In this document: one piece after another, positions 35,815 to 54,900 of the stretch
Layout of the letters: every line of letters begins with the position of its first letter
Position numbering within the stretch: position 1 is the stretch's first letter
Assembly: GCF_020382885.2 (NCBI RefSeq)
Contig: NC_058495.1
Span: 1,588,127 to 1,652,126 of the forward strand
Length of the DNA stretch: 64,000 nucleotides
From: Scatophagus argus
Taxonomy: Eukaryota; Chordata; Actinopteri; Scatophagidae
Direction of reading: 5' to 3'
Position numbers and translations under genes: made by a program
The notes under the pieces: model-generated
Seen by the model: only the letters and a program-made list of their open reading frames with translations
Told to the model about the DNA's origin: nothing
Database searches by the model: none

Positions 35815-38800
35815 ATGGCGGTGAACTGGGCCGAGAGGATCTCTGCTTTCTCCCGCAGTCCGTCTCACTTCCTCTCCGGGACAACAGTTGAGGCTTTCTT
35901 GGCAGAGCTGCTCCGTGAGCTGCGAGATGATAGAGCCAGTTACAGTGTCAAGGTAAAATAAATAAATGGATGAATAAAGTAAAAAACTGAAAACAGTGAA
36001 ATGTGCAATAATTTAATCTCCAGTCCATCGTTTATAAATGTGCTGCAATGCTTGCATTCTGTGCCCGGTGCTAATTCATGAGGCTATTCAGAGAACATCA
36101 GCTTTAGTCAGAACGTGTTGTTGTTTATGACAGTCAGACAACATAAAATAATCCCCAATGGTTCCAGCTTCTAAATTATAAATAGTGGATGGTTTTCTTG
36201 TTCTTCTGTGTTCACAAACTGGATCTCTTTGGGTTTTGGACTGACCAAATAAATAATATGAAGATGGGCTTTGGGAAACTGAGACTCCATTATGTATGGA
36301 GTGATTGACAGTAGTAACACACGTGAACACACCTGTGCACCTTCTCCGAAATCATTTAACTGTATTCTTGTTTGGATTACTCTCTTTCCCTCTCTCTCTC
36401 TCTGTGAAGTTTCTAAGTATTTCTTATTATATTTGCTGATGATTTCAGTTTCTAGCTAACGTGTCTGGTCTATAGCATTGTGATCACAGTCCATGTTTCT
36501 TGCATATCGCCCACTCCAGGTGCTCCTGCTGTCCCCTCTATGTGAGCACCCAACTCTGCTGTGTACCTCAGACTCAGTGGGTGAGGAGACAGCCCTGGAA
36601 CTCATGTCGGTGTTCATCCAGTGTCCACCCAAGTCTGTCCAGTTTCGTTGTCAGCTCCTACTAGCCCTCACCTCTGTGCTTGTCTGCACCTGCTGCGTGA
36701 GCAGTCGTTCCCGTGCATCTCAGGACTTCGTGGACCTGCTCCTTCAGATAGCCCAGGACACCACTGATCTCCAAGGTGATGGTGCCCTTCGCTCCCTACG
36801 AGCCACAGCTTGTGACTGCCTGCGGGAGCTGGAGGCCTGCTCTCCAGGCCTTCTCTCCCAGCGCCTTGAGCTCTTAAGTGGGCTCAGGCAGCGAGAAGCC
36901 TCGTGGCTCCATCAGGCCTGTGCAGGACTTCATACTCTGGTGTTAAGGAATGCTGTGTATCAGCTCACCCAGGAACCTGGAGCTGTTGCTGAGCATCTTA
37001 AGGCTCTTCTGGGAGGAAATACATCAGCTGCATGGGAAGCAGAGCAAGACTTGGGCCCGATCAATAATGAGGACTCAGCCATACTGTCTTCCCTTGTCCT
37101 TGGACCCATGGGTACAGTGCCCACTCTTCAGACAGGGCCTGATTGCAAGGAGTTGCGTTCAGTCCTGTCCTGCCTCCTGGAGGAGTCTTACCTCCTCACT
37201 CCTCTGTGTCAGGCTGCACTGCTACATAGACTGATAGAAGTGGTTGCCATGGTGCCTGGTGTCCCTCCATCTGTACTCAGATCACAGCTGCTGCGACTGC
37301 TGGGCACAAGCGAGGTTAGAACGTGAAATGAAGTAGAGAAAAGAGTGTCCATGTGTTTTAATCATTTGTTGCTATTTATGAGCAGATGTTCTGTGTAGGA
37401 CTTTTGTCTCACCCCAGTTTAAAAAAATGATCCAAACACTTTCTGCATCCACTTTATTGCTGTGGATGTGAACTGAATTCAGTTAGTAGTGCTCACAGTG
37501 TTGAAAAATTACATTTAAAAATAGTCAGCATCTGTTCTCAAAGATCTGGCTGCCAGTTTCATTTCACCATGCAACATTTGAAACTGTTCTCTGCATGCAA
37601 AGTTCAGAAAATGACAGTGATCCTGTTTTTGCAGACACATTTTTAATGAGCTACGTGCCATTTCTAGTAGCACGAACTTTGGGAGCGACTTCACAACAAA
37701 AGTCACTCAGCCAGATGGGTGCTTTTAATGTGAAGCAGGTACAGTAGAAAATATTGTGTTTGCATGGTGTCTATTATCAGGATTTAATGGACGACATGGA
37801 GACTAGAACCTGCTAACCCTAACACTAACCTGCACAGCAGAGGACAGTTGCCTTTATGGAAGCACCCACTTTTATTGCCTCAAATAATTAAAAAGAATTA
37901 AGACCATTAATTTATGTTTTCATGCATTTTGCAATCAAAATGGAAAGTTTTTTTCGAAAGCTGTAACTCTGTTTCCCTGGTAACACCTGAAGTTTTGGCC
38001 TATAGAAATACCTCATAATAATTTTTAGTGGTGTGTTTGTCTTCCCCCTTTGATATTTATGGAGATGGATGGTATGTCCACACTTTATCCCACTGTACAA
38101 AAGTGAAGCCAAAATAGCCCAAATACAAGGCCTGCCATCTTCTGCTGTTGACATCATTTGGAGCCAGAGTCTGTGCAGCAGTGATTGCGTAATGGAACCG
38201 TGGTACTGAGTTCCTGCTCATACATCCGCCCAACTCCCTTCACCTCCCTTTTACAACATCAGATAACTTACTGAAACCTAACTTGTCGGTAAAATTAACA
38301 CTTTACCACACATCAATGACCTAAAATAACAGAAACCTTAAAATTTTAAGTTTGGGTCATGTCCCATCTGCTAACATTGAGGGGGAGGGATTTATAACCT
38401 ACTCTGGAGGCAGCCACCTGATGGCAGTAAAGATGTTTTGGCTTTACTTTTGGGCGGCTGTCATGTTGTCCATCTTAATATCCAGTCAGTGGTTTCCCCC
38501 TATATACTGTACTGTATTTATGCTAAGCTAAGCTTACCAGCTGCTAGCTACAGTTTCATAATTACCATACCAAAGCCAGAGTGGTATCAGTCTTCCTGAC
38601 TAATTCACAGCAAGGAAGCAAATGATAGTCAGTCTTTGTTTGCCTCCCTCCAGGTCTGCCTCCTTCACACCACTCTGCTGATGAAGTGTGCGTTCACAGA
38701 TAGCCTGTTCAGCGCTGAAGATGAAGCTTTCATGCTAAAGCGGCTGGTCGTGCTATCCCAGCACCCACTGCTGAGTACACAAGAGAGGCTTTTCTACATG

Positions 38801-40594
38801 GACTGTATACTGCACTTTCCTGAGAATCGGCCAATCAGCTGCGGTGATGGTGACGAGACCCTCCCTGTGCTGCTGACACCACGACTGGCCTCGACTCTGG
38901 TGCCCACTGTGTTCAACGACAGCAACACTATGCTGGCCCGCCTCAACCTGCTGTCTCTGGTCCACCTGGAGGAGGAAGGGGAAGGGGAAGGGGAGGAGGG
39001 CAGGGGTCTGGCCTACCTCTTTGAACACCTCTGCTCACTGCTACACATTGTGGAATATGGAGGTAGCCGAGAGATCATTGTTACCTTCTTCAGAGCTGCT
39101 TTCCTCTTCCTTTTCTACTTTTGCCACATCGAGCGCTACTCGAACAACCTGGCAGAGAAGCTTTGTAAGCTCTACCTCCGCCACACCTACCTGGCCCCGC
39201 ACCTCATTAACCTGGCAGACCAGACCCAGACTCAGATCACTGAGTCCAATTGGGCTGTAGGGCTCCTGAAGAGTCTCCAGAGAGTCATCACTGAGGCCCC
39301 ACTCACCCAGCTCACCTTACAAGACCTCAGCTGGCACCTCAAGATGCTAGCAAGAGTGGCAGAAGAAGGAGAAATCCTCCAGCACAGCACGCTCAGCTTC
39401 CTGGCCAGGGTCAGCACTTCATCTTCCTCTTCCCTCTGTACGAGCGGTGACTGGTGTCTGGGGAACAACCTGCTGAGGGTTTGCCGTCACCTCCTCGTAC
39501 ACCCGAGCCTGGACTCCCTGCTCATTCCCCTGGCAGACGTCCTTCAGCACCTCACCTGCCACTATGGAGACATCGATATCCAGGACCACAGCCGCCTCTA
39601 CTACACTCTCCTGACCACGCTGTCCCGAGAGAAGCTGGCTGGTGTGTTGGCACAGGGTTTGGCTGAGAGAGGGCAGCAGGTCAAGAAGCGATCATTGTCT
39701 TGCATCATGGCCGAAGGCGAGGGGCTCACGGGCATTCTAACCATTCACCAAACTGAGAAAGCCATATTCAAGCTGATTGAGGGCCATCCTGAGCCACAAG
39801 AAGAAACTGATCAAGAAAGTGACAAAAGCCAGAATGAGCCAGAGAGCTGCCTGGGAGAGGCGAAAGCAGTCCTCGAAGTCTACAGAGCTCAGTTTGATGA
39901 CTCTGGCTTTGCCTCAGAAATCATCTTAAACTACCAGCTGACTCATATTGGAGGCGATGACTCCCGCTTTGATCAGCTCTTCAGCATCCGCCTGCGCTTC
40001 AACCTCACAGATGACCACTATGAAGAACTGAGCGACATCAGCGTCCCATGTCTGTTCAGAGAGAGACCACCACCCAAGGTGAGACTGAGGCTAAAACCCA
40101 GGCGACCCTACCCCACTACCCTCCATGCCAGCGCTATCTTCACCACCCAGGACGGGCTGTCCTGGCTCACCATCCTGCCGGACATCCGTGTGTCTTTCCA
40201 GCAGGTCTTCACATCTCCGCCTGCTCCCCCAGCCTGGGGACGACATGGCAAGCTGAGCTTGTTCGAGGATTTATGGGATGAGATGAGCTCTGAGCGCAGA
40301 GAGAAGGACCCGTCGGATTGTGCGATTAGCCTGTTCTGCTGCCAGCTGAAGGAGGCAGCTCTGATCACCTTGGTGGAGAAACACTTCTCCCCATACCTTA
40401 TATCAGACCCGCGTGATGAAAAAGAGTTCAAAGTGCTCATCTTCCTCCCACCCCACTCTCACATGCTGCTGAAGATCAGGTTGGAGCAAGATGCTGTGCA
40501 CTTCAACATCGCCACAGATAACTGGCAGCTTCTGCCTCACATAAATTCTTATTTACTGACAATCACATCCTCACAGAAGAACACTCACACCTAA
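35815..40594 (+). CDS. ap5b1: AP-5 complex subunit beta-1
   Basis: Three exons, 35815-35952, 36520-37314 and 38654-40594, all join in phase 0 and give 957 aa, a little longer than human AP5B1 (about 880 aa). The N-terminus MAVNWAERISAFSRSPSHFL, the helical-repeat trunk (LRSLRATACDCLRELEACSPGLL) and the compact few-exon structure fit AP5B1. AP-5 is a late-endosomal adaptor acting with SPG11 and SPG15, and the beta subunit is one of the two large trunk subunits. There is no signal peptide or membrane segment. The third exon is a 1.94-kb uninterrupted frame and contains an acidic Glu/Gly run near residues 417-430, encoded by near-perfect GGGGAA repeats, that is probably a variable loop. AATAAA at 40727-40732 is the likely poly(A) signal. 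Intron 2 carries fish repeats. Confidence 0.93.
37315..38653 (+). other. AP5B1 intron 2 with interspersed repeat
   Basis: The intron includes, near its 3' end (38505-38625), TTTATGCTAAGCTAAGCTTA and CAGAGTGGTATCAGTCTTC. This is an inverted copy of the repeat at 3600-3830. The exon 3 acceptor lies about 30 bp beyond the repeat. Confidence 0.6.
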
Positions 40595-41737
40595 CTGTGA
40601 TGCATCTTATGGTTTTGTTTTGAATTTAAAAGAAAAGCAGAGTTTTAACAAAATCTTTGTATTTCTCATCACTTTAATAACTCCAGTTCTACTTAAACTT
40701 AAATTGCTTGGAAACAGTTGATTTAAAATAAAGTTCTGAAACTTCTGTCCCTAAATTTAGCAAATCTGTAAAATTAAATATTTTGTCATTCTATTTACCA
40801 AATACAGTCAAAACAGTTCACATCTTATTGGTTGCAGTTTATAAATGAAGACAAAATATATAATTGATCTCATAAGTTGCACAGGATTTCACTGATAGAT
40901 GGCTCCACCAAAGTTTCCTGCTATATAAATCTAAGTTCCAGAAACAGCTGAATGTAGGCCACATTAACGGCACCCTGTGAACTTTCTAACCACTAGTACC
41001 ACTACTGAGCAACATGGTGTCCACATTTCTTTCTTTTCTTTTTAAAATCATACACACAGTTCACATCCTGGTTTTGGTTTTATGCTATGTGCTGATCTCC
41101 AGCTGTTACTGGAAACACATCAACAGAGGCAATGAAGAACAATGCAGCCAGCAGCTAACATGGATGTAAATGGCGAATCATTAAAAAAAACAAAAGATTA
41201 AAGTTTTGCAGAGACTGCTTTTTATCGGGTTGATGAACCCCCCTCCCAGATACACACAATGCCTTTTGGTGAAAAACATGGAATATAAACAGAACTTTTG
41301 TTTGTTTACAAAAAATGTCAGGGCACCTTTTCATAGCCATGATGATTGATGGAAAGATAACCAAAAGGGTGAAACAGATTTGATAAAAGATAATAATAAA
41401 AGTAAACATTTTTAAACATTAAAAAGTCAATGCTCAGGCTTGCCAGAGTAGCCCAGTTTGATATTTTTCAGATTTCAAACAGCATCCTTTAGGTTTTGAC
41501 CGTGTACATCCAATATCAGCTACTGATATGTATACAAACAGAAAGTTCTACAACTTTCTGTTTCAGGATCAGGAGATTATGCACTTAAAGTCACTGAGAT
41601 GCTTTGTGACAGATCCTTTGATATCAGATTCCAACCCATGTATGGATTTTTGTCACTTTAATAGAATGTCCATTAAGACTAGAGTTAGCTTCCACACAGT
41701 GTCCTTATAAAATTCCAGTCTTTTGTCCAGCAGTCCT
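40595..41737. other. AP5B1 and C1orf50 3' flanks
   Basis: These are convergent 3' ends 1.1 kb apart. AATAAA at 40727-40732 serves AP5B1. The remainder is A/T-rich and probably includes the C1orf50 3' UTR on the minus strand. No other gene is seen. Confidence 0.5.
40727..40732 (+). terminator. Poly(A) signal of AP5B1
   Basis: AATAAA lies 133 bp after the AP5B1 stop codon, in an A/T-rich 3' UTR. Confidence 0.55.
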
Positions 41738-47071
<5,334 letters not shown>

Positions 47072-48956
47072 ATTCTCTTCTTTCTGTTTTACAACAAAGT
47101 CTGGTTTTGTGAAATATAATGTTTCGTTCCACCTGCTGGTTTTGTAACCAGCTAATATTTGACCAAATTACTGGAGGCTTCACGGGGTCCTAAGTCTCCG
47201 CCCCATTATATCTAAAATGGTAGTCCTGATTTGTGCCTGTATAAAATACATTAAAAGGGATCTATTCATTATCACAAATTTACATTTTAAACAGGCCACC
47301 TTGGTTCCCACTGACATTAAAATCACCTCTTCAGCTATGTATGTTTCATTGTTCTCATTCTTACTTTGCTTGATTTGTTTTCAGGCACTTTAAAAATAAG
47401 CCCGGCCTCGCCACAGAGCATTTAAACAAGAGGAGATACGTCACTGTGGAGACACCGAAGAAGCAGAGATAGCATCTTTGCCACGTGCAACAGTGGGCCT
47501 TGTTGTGCCACCTTTTTCACACCGCTTTACACCCTGCATAGAGCTGCAGAGACTAGACGAAATACTTCTAAATCGCATTTTTCTCTTTACTTTTATTACG
47601 CACTGTTCTGTGGCAGGTTGCATACAACTTGGTCATGCACCTTAAACACTCGTCTATCTGTGTATTAATTATAAATGAACGTCACAAATAAATAATATGT
47701 TACACTTATCTGAGTGCACTGTCATCTGCAGCTTCTACCATCTGTCAGTGAGCTATCATCTGTCTAGTCTTTCGATCAATGGGATTTATCTTTTGCTCTG
47801 CAGAAGATTGTGGGTCAGAGCAGCCAGAAAAGAATGCTGGCTGCAGTAGGTCATCCTGTTAATTTTGGCATACTACATTTGACATACTATGTTTTGAGAC
47901 ACATTTAATCTTTTTGTTGCATATGAAATGGTATGGTAGTACGGGTACAGGAAAGCTGGACTGGACTTTCAATAGGGTTGACTTGAATTTTCTCCCATGA
48001 TTTCTGGTGCACTTGCACAAGATTTGTTCCAGCCAAACTTAATGATAGTAGAAGCATATTTAACAAGTTGTTTTCCTTTATCATGTTGTTTCAAACCATT
48101 CGCCACAAGTCAGAGAGTGTGCCTTTTGACTTGCACACTGACAAGTTCAGTTTACTGGTGCTCTGTAAATGTTGAAAACATGTTTATTATACCAAAATGA
48201 GAATGTCATTAAAATAATATAAAATAAAATTGGGCTAAGTGATGTGTTGTTGTAATACTGATAACAAAATATCAGAATATGGGAATATCTTGTTCATATC
48301 TGTGATATTTATTTTACTGTTAGGTCTATATGCACCTGGAAGCCATGGAAGAAGACAGATTTAAGTTTGCATCAAGCTCTAACTGACTGACTGAGTTTTT
48401 TTTCCAGGTGATGTTTGTTTGTTTGTTCTGCTCTCATTTTGAGTTGTCAGGGTTATAAACTCCCACAGGTGAGAGTAGACATAGCAAAACAACAAAGCTA
48501 CACGGTTTCCTTAAAACCAGTGACACAATTTCTTCAGTAGAATAAAGTCAGTCGGATTTTTATGTTTTATTTTATTTTTATTATTTGTGATCTGTACCTT
48601 CCGTAGAGTTCAACTAAACTTCCTGACAAACTTGGACCTCTATGTGGAAGTCAGTATGATAAACAGCTTGGTGGAATAGGTGTTGACTACAATGTGGATA
48701 TTGATGATCTTTGCTTAGATTTTCTGGGATTCTGCAGAGTGTTAAACTGCTTTTAACACAGGATGATTATGATGGATGAGTGTGTGTGTGTGTGTGTGTG
48801 TGTGGAAGGGGGAGGGGAGGGGGGGGGAGGTTACGGGGGGTCAAACCCCACCTCCAAGAACCTCGGAGGAAGAAGTTGTCCCAGCTCCTCTCTCCGCCGC
48901 GGCACTCTCTGGTTCGGACGCCTGTCCCACTGCAGAGCTTTGGACATTTGGACATC
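47072..48956. promoter_or_regulatory. C1orf50/P3H1 divergent intergenic region
   Basis: This 1.9-kb segment separates the two divergent start codons. Near P3H1 it holds (GT)n at 48780-48804 followed directly by a G-rich tract (48806-48840). I see no TATA box at a convincing position, and no other gene. Confidence 0.5.
48780..48840 (+). repeat. (GT)n plus G-rich tract upstream of P3H1
   Basis: About twelve GT units run into GGAAGGGGGAGGGGAGG and longer G runs ending TTACGGGGGG. Several G-runs of three or more within 35 bases could form a G-quadruplex and offer Sp/KLF sites. The tract is 117-177 bp before the P3H1 ATG. Confidence 0.7.
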
Positions 48957-51900
48957 ATGGGGCTCCGTTATGCGCTAATACTTTTCTGCTTTTTCCTTCC
49001 ACTGTGCACTTCGAACACCGATGTGAGCAGTCGCTTCGTGTTGGAGCCCTATGATTTCCTCTTCGACACTGCGGTGGAAGCCTACTATAAGGGGGACTGG
49101 TTGTCGGTTATTCTGAATATGGAGAAGGCGCTCAGGAACAAAGCTACGGTCCGCAAGGTGAAGGCTCAGTGCCGGTTGAGTTGCGCCAACCAGACCGCTT
49201 TCGGTGATCATGTGGCCGGCTTGGGAGTTCCCATACCGGGGACCGGGTCTGTGGAGGATCTGGGCTTCTTCCATAAAATCCTGAAACGGGCAGACTGTGT
49301 TAACTCCTGTGAAACTGAGAAACTGGGTTCACCAACTCTTCATCAAGTCACCGAAGAGGTTCAGCTGGAGTTCAACAAGAGGACCCCGTATAATTACTTA
49401 CAAGTGGCGTATTTTAAGGTATATAGCTTTTAATAATAATAAGCTTTAAGGTCCAAAGCTAGTGAATGGAATCAGTGCTGTTCCATAATAAAATGCATGA
49501 CAAATACGTCCGTTTTTTTTCCAGTCTAACTTTATTCAAAACACGTAGGCCCAGAACAAAGTGAGCCTAAATGCATTTTATTTGTAATCCCATTCAAGCT
49601 TGAGCAGATGTGGAGTTGCATACTGTAAATGCCCCCACCCCCCCTAAACCAAGACAGCCATGCCACGTCTTAAGGTGGAGTCAGACTTCCATGGAGTCTG
49701 ACGTTAGGACGTCGGCTTTTGTGGAGGCCTGGATAGTTGCGTTCAAGTTCTCTTCAAATTCTCCCCATAAACTCTCTGCCAAGACATTATCCTTTGCTGG
49801 CTCCCTGGAGTACCTTTAGCTGTAAAGTAAGAGGGACCAAGCAAGATGCATGTTCAAAAATATTTCTGAAAGCAACATCATAATAAACACATCTGGTGTG
49901 TATTAATCAGACAACATAATGGTTTGAATTGGAAAAAATAATCTCAAATAGAACCACCCCTTGAATTCTATAATCATTCTTATTATAATTGTCCACATCA
50001 TACTAAACACAATACTAAACTAGATTTCTGGCTTTGAAAACTTTGGCAATGACATCTTTGTTGATCATTTCCATTGGATTGCTGCTGTAAGCCAGTTTAC
50101 TGGTGACTGATGTGAAAATGCTACTTGTTTGTTTTAATTACAGGCCAATGAAATGAGAGAGACAGGTGAAGGGATTGGTGGTTACAGTTCCTACAGGTCA
50201 CAGTTAGGGTCAATATAACCTACAAATTTCTGTATGCCTTTATAACATTAGCCCTTTATAACCAAGCTCATTATTTTGAAGTGAGGGACTTGTTTGCTGA
50301 ATGTACAGTATTATATTTCAAACTTGATTGATCAGCTGACGCATGGAGTGGAGTATTTAGCAGCTAAAAAGCCAGATATTCCTCTCAGGAGTTGGTGGAG
50401 GCCAAACCAGAGCTAACAGGAGAGTGATGGACTCTTATTCACCACCTGATCGACACCAGGACAGCAGAAGCTCCACACATCTTCTGTAGCAGACTGAAAA
50501 TTCATCTGTTCACACTGCACTGTTGGCACACCATTTGTTTTGGTCTGTGGCGTACATGTGGTTCTGGTGTAGAACTTCCAGTCGATTCATTTTTGAAGTG
50601 TAGCAAAAGCTGATCTATTAAATCTAGTAAACACATTACCCCACGTCATAGTCTAAGACTGTAGCCCTCCAACTTTGCTACACCTCAATCAATTAGTCCT
50701 TCACTTACAGCAAATATAAAGACTAACATGGCTACCCTAAACCATTGAAATGACACCAACACAACCACCCCATAGCTGTTCATGACTGTACAAGACATAA
50801 CAATAACAATTATGTATATACATGGAAAGCTAAACGTTTTGATTACCTTTACAATCATCTGGGAATTTCGTATGGCAGTGGCATCTGATCAAAACGCTGT
50901 CCCTTGTGGTAATACTATGTTTCATTTCACTTTTGCCTCCCTGTAAAGCACCAAGGCGTTCTTTGGACCGCCTTTTCCAGAATAAATGCAAAATGTACTA
51001 TGCTTGTTAAGATCTTCTATTTCCATAGTGGTACTTTGATGAAACAGTCGTGGAGGAAAAATCAGTTTCCTTTTCCATGTGAGAAGGTGGTTTGGTGTCG
51101 AAGGGTCCAGGTTGTTAGGGTCCTCAGAGCCTTTGCTAATAGATTGATCATTCCCGATTGCCTTGTAAGACAGTGACTAAGGCTTCATCAGTCAAGGATT
51201 GTTGATAAAACATATCAGTTCAAGAACAGTTAAACAGATAGCAGCATCTTCCTTACTAGCCTGATGCCACAATCTTGGCCCATGAAAAGAAAAACACTTT
51301 CTTTATCTGTTATTGATTCTGCTAAAGCTGTGTTCAGCCTGTTTGATGAAGTTGATGTACTTGTGTGATGTATCTGTATGAGCTGAATCCTTGTTTGTCT
51401 GTGTGTGTGTGTGTTCTCAGATCAATAAGCTGGACAAGGCAGTGGCTGCTGCCAACACATTTTTCCAGGCCAACCCGGATCACATGGAGATGAGACAGAA
51501 CCTGGAGTACTACAAGATGATGGCCGGAGTGCAGGAAGAGGACTTCAAGGATTTGGAGGCCGGGACACATATGGTGAGACTGTTTTTTTAGGTCTCTGAT
51601 GAGACATTTTTATCCTATTATCTTCGAAGACAGTCTTCAGAGGGGACTGATCATCTCTGAAATACTTGCCAGCTGTTACTAGAAAAGACACTTTTATATG
51701 TGATAGCACCAGTAATTCACCCTTCTGCAACAACATAAGCAATCTGATTGGATACCCACAAGAGATCAGCCAACATGTTTTTTTCAGGGGGGCTGATATT
51801 GATTATTAGTAATCATGGAAACATATCACAGATATTTGAAGTGTAGTACATTTGCAATAAAACCGAAAGTCTTAGTATCAAAATTTAGAGTAACAATCAT

Positions 51901-54900
51901 GATACAATTCACTCTAGTACTAGATTTTTTGAGGTACTTGTGTTTTACTTGAGTATCACCATTTTCTGCTACTTTGTATTTCCACTACAGTCCATTTTGG
52001 AGACAGATATTGCACTTTTTACTTTATAGCCCCTTTGATAACCTTAGTTGCTAATTATTTTACAAATTTAGATTATTAATGTCAAATAGAAATCTGTTAT
52101 CATGAACAAGTATTTCTGAATTTATTTGGTTTATCTGTAAACAGACAAATAAAACAAGACACCAGTAATCATGTATTCTTAATGTCCACTGGCTCTGTGG
52201 TCAGGCCGAGTTCCTGTTAGGGAAGAGATACTACAGCGACGACTCATTTGGGCTGGCGGCCGAACACTTCGAGGTGGCTGTAGACGAGTACTTCTCTGCC
52301 GATAAGGAGTGCAGAGCGCTGTGTGAAGGAGCCTACAACTACGACGGATACAACTACATGGAGTACAGCGCTGACCTCTTCCAGACCATAACAGGTGAAA
52401 CAGTGCATTCTTGGGGTTTGATAGAGTCTTATGAAGGTTGAGAATTTGCTGACCGTTTTCCTTTGTGTAAATGTGTGTGTGTGTGTGTCAGACCACTACA
52501 TGCAGGTACTGAACTGTAAGCAGCACTGCGCAGTAGAGCTGGCCTCGAATACTGGCCGAGACAAACCCTTCGAGAATTTCCTCCCCTCGCATTTCAACTA
52601 CCTGCAGTTCTCCTACTACAACAGTGAGTGGCACCACACTGTCTTTTTTTTCAGCCTGTACTAATGACTTTATATGCATTTTAACCCTGTTATGTCTTTG
52701 GAAGTGGAGTCACACCCTAAATCCTCAAGCTTTAGAGCATCACTGATTACTCACACAGTCAGATACATTAGGTGCATATGGATAATGTATGAGGTCATTG
52801 TCATTTTATTTACAGAAGACGTGAAGACAAAATGTTTTTGGCCATTCAGAAAATATAGTAATACGTTTTTGGAGACCTCATACCAGTTGTTCACTCCGCT
52901 GCTTCTCTCCAGGTGAGAAGTATGAGCAGGCCATAGAGTGTGCTAAGACCTTCCTGCTGTTCCACCCTGATGATGAGGTGATGAACCAGAACCTGGCTTA
53001 TTATTCTGCCGTGCTGGGTGAAGACAAGGCACAAACCATACTACCCAGACAGGTACAGTCCGTAGAGGAGACAGGACAGGCTTTTATCCAAACACATTTT
53101 GCAATTATCACCTTTATTATTATTATTGTTTTTAGCTGTTTGTTATGCTAATCTGTCAGCAGTACACCAGCCTGTGCAACATATACTGAAAAACAAATAG
53201 CCTTCATTAGCATGCTAAAGAGCACTGATGGGTAATCTAACATGCACAAATGATTGCTGCTTTTTGAAGAAGCAATAAGTAATATTTTAATGCCTGATGC
53301 TCTAAATGTGCATGCTATACAGTATTTCTAGTTTGTTTTTACGGATGTTAACCAGCACTAATGACTAAGTGATTATGTCTCTGGCTGCGTATAGCTCTTG
53401 CTTTCACAGCTGAACTCACTTTCTAACCTGTGGTCAGTTTTGGAATAAAAATCTGAGGGCGTAGGCATGTGCCATACAACAGCGATGCATTCTCCACCCA
53501 GAAAAACCCTTGAAACAACTTGAATGCAGTCTCTTGCACTCATACATATGTACAGTCATAAAATAAAGTCATTAAATAAAGTAGAAATGCACGAATTGGA
53601 AAGTCAAATTTGTATTTCTTCTTCTTCTTCTTCTATTCTTATTGTTATTGTTGTTAATATTATCATTATTGTTATTATCATTATTATTATTATTTCTTTC
53701 TCATGTGGGGACCTTGTGCCTAAAGTTAAAATATCAAACCAATGTTTTTCTCACAGTGCCCCTCAACAATTATTGAATAAAGGCCGGTTGTTCGGACATA
53801 GCTCAGTCAGCGTGAAGCCTGAGAGACAAAGGCCAGGGCAAAAAACTCCACCTAGTCCACAAATATTTCGGCATTTCGTGTGACATCATGTCATTTCTTC
53901 ATCTGGAAATATCTGTACGACCTCTGTCCTTCCAATGCCTTTTTCCTCTCTGCTCTGTTGATACAGACAGTAGAGTCAAGCAGGGTTTGACTGATTTTTG
54001 ACCTCCAGGTGGTGAAACAGTACATTCAGCAGTCCATACTGGAAAAAGAGCTGCTCTACTTTGGCTACGAGGCCTTCGGAATCACCTTCGTAGATCCAGT
54101 GAGTGAATGAACCATTTGTTATCCTTTACGCTTTGCTCCTTTAACGCGGTGGTTTCCTGCAGGCTGACCACTGACTTGTGCCTTTACTGTCATTTTGTAT
54201 ACAGGACACATGGACTCCTGAAACTGTAATGCCTAAGAAACTGAGAGATAAGCAGAAGTAAGACTGAAGACAATTCCTCACACACATTCGTGCATGGCAG
54301 TAGTTAATAATTATACAATTGTATTAAAATAACATTATTGTTACAATGAACGTACGGTCTCTACCTTTGTATACAGTCATATGTCATTCAGCTTATCTGT
54401 GTGTCTCAGAGCCGACAAAGAGACTGCAGCAAGGATCACAGAGGAAATAGGAAACCTGATGAAGGAGATCGAGACTCTGGTTGAGGAGAAGAAGAAGGAT
54501 TCTTCAGATATGGCCAAGCTTTTAGCTCCGCAGGATGGTAAATATTTCACCCAGGTTTCTAGTGGTTCAGATGTTAGTGAGATGATGGTGCATTTATTTC
54601 CAATAATGTCATGATTTAGTCTTTAATGTTTTGTATCTAAACATGCTACAGTGTAAAACTACGGTAATAACTAAACTAAAGTCTTTGACAGTCAGACTTT
54701 TTCTCTCTTCTCTCTCCTCCAGGCATCACGTTGCATGATGACATCAAGGTGACCATGACCGCCAAGCAGCTGAACGGTTCTCAGCGGGTGCTGCTGGATG
54801 GGGTCACCAGTGACGACGAGTGCAGGGAGCTGCAACGCCTCTCCAATGTGAGCCAATCCCAAGAATCACTCACAATTTACTGAGTTAACTTTGTTGCCCT

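Noticed and set aside
48780..48956. N-terminal extension of P3H1 from an upstream methionine (MCVCVCVCG)
   Set aside because: It is translated microsatellite and G-rich sequence. Starting at 48957 gives a normal signal peptide at the N-terminus.
50380..50560. Possible LINE 3' end (CTCCACACATCTTCTGTAGC)
   Set aside because: It resembles the end of some fish LINEs, but I could not find a frame or boundary to support a call.
52674..52916. Open frame immediately before P3H1 exon 5
   Set aside because: It lies in the intron, and phase and acceptor evidence place the exon at 52913-53052.
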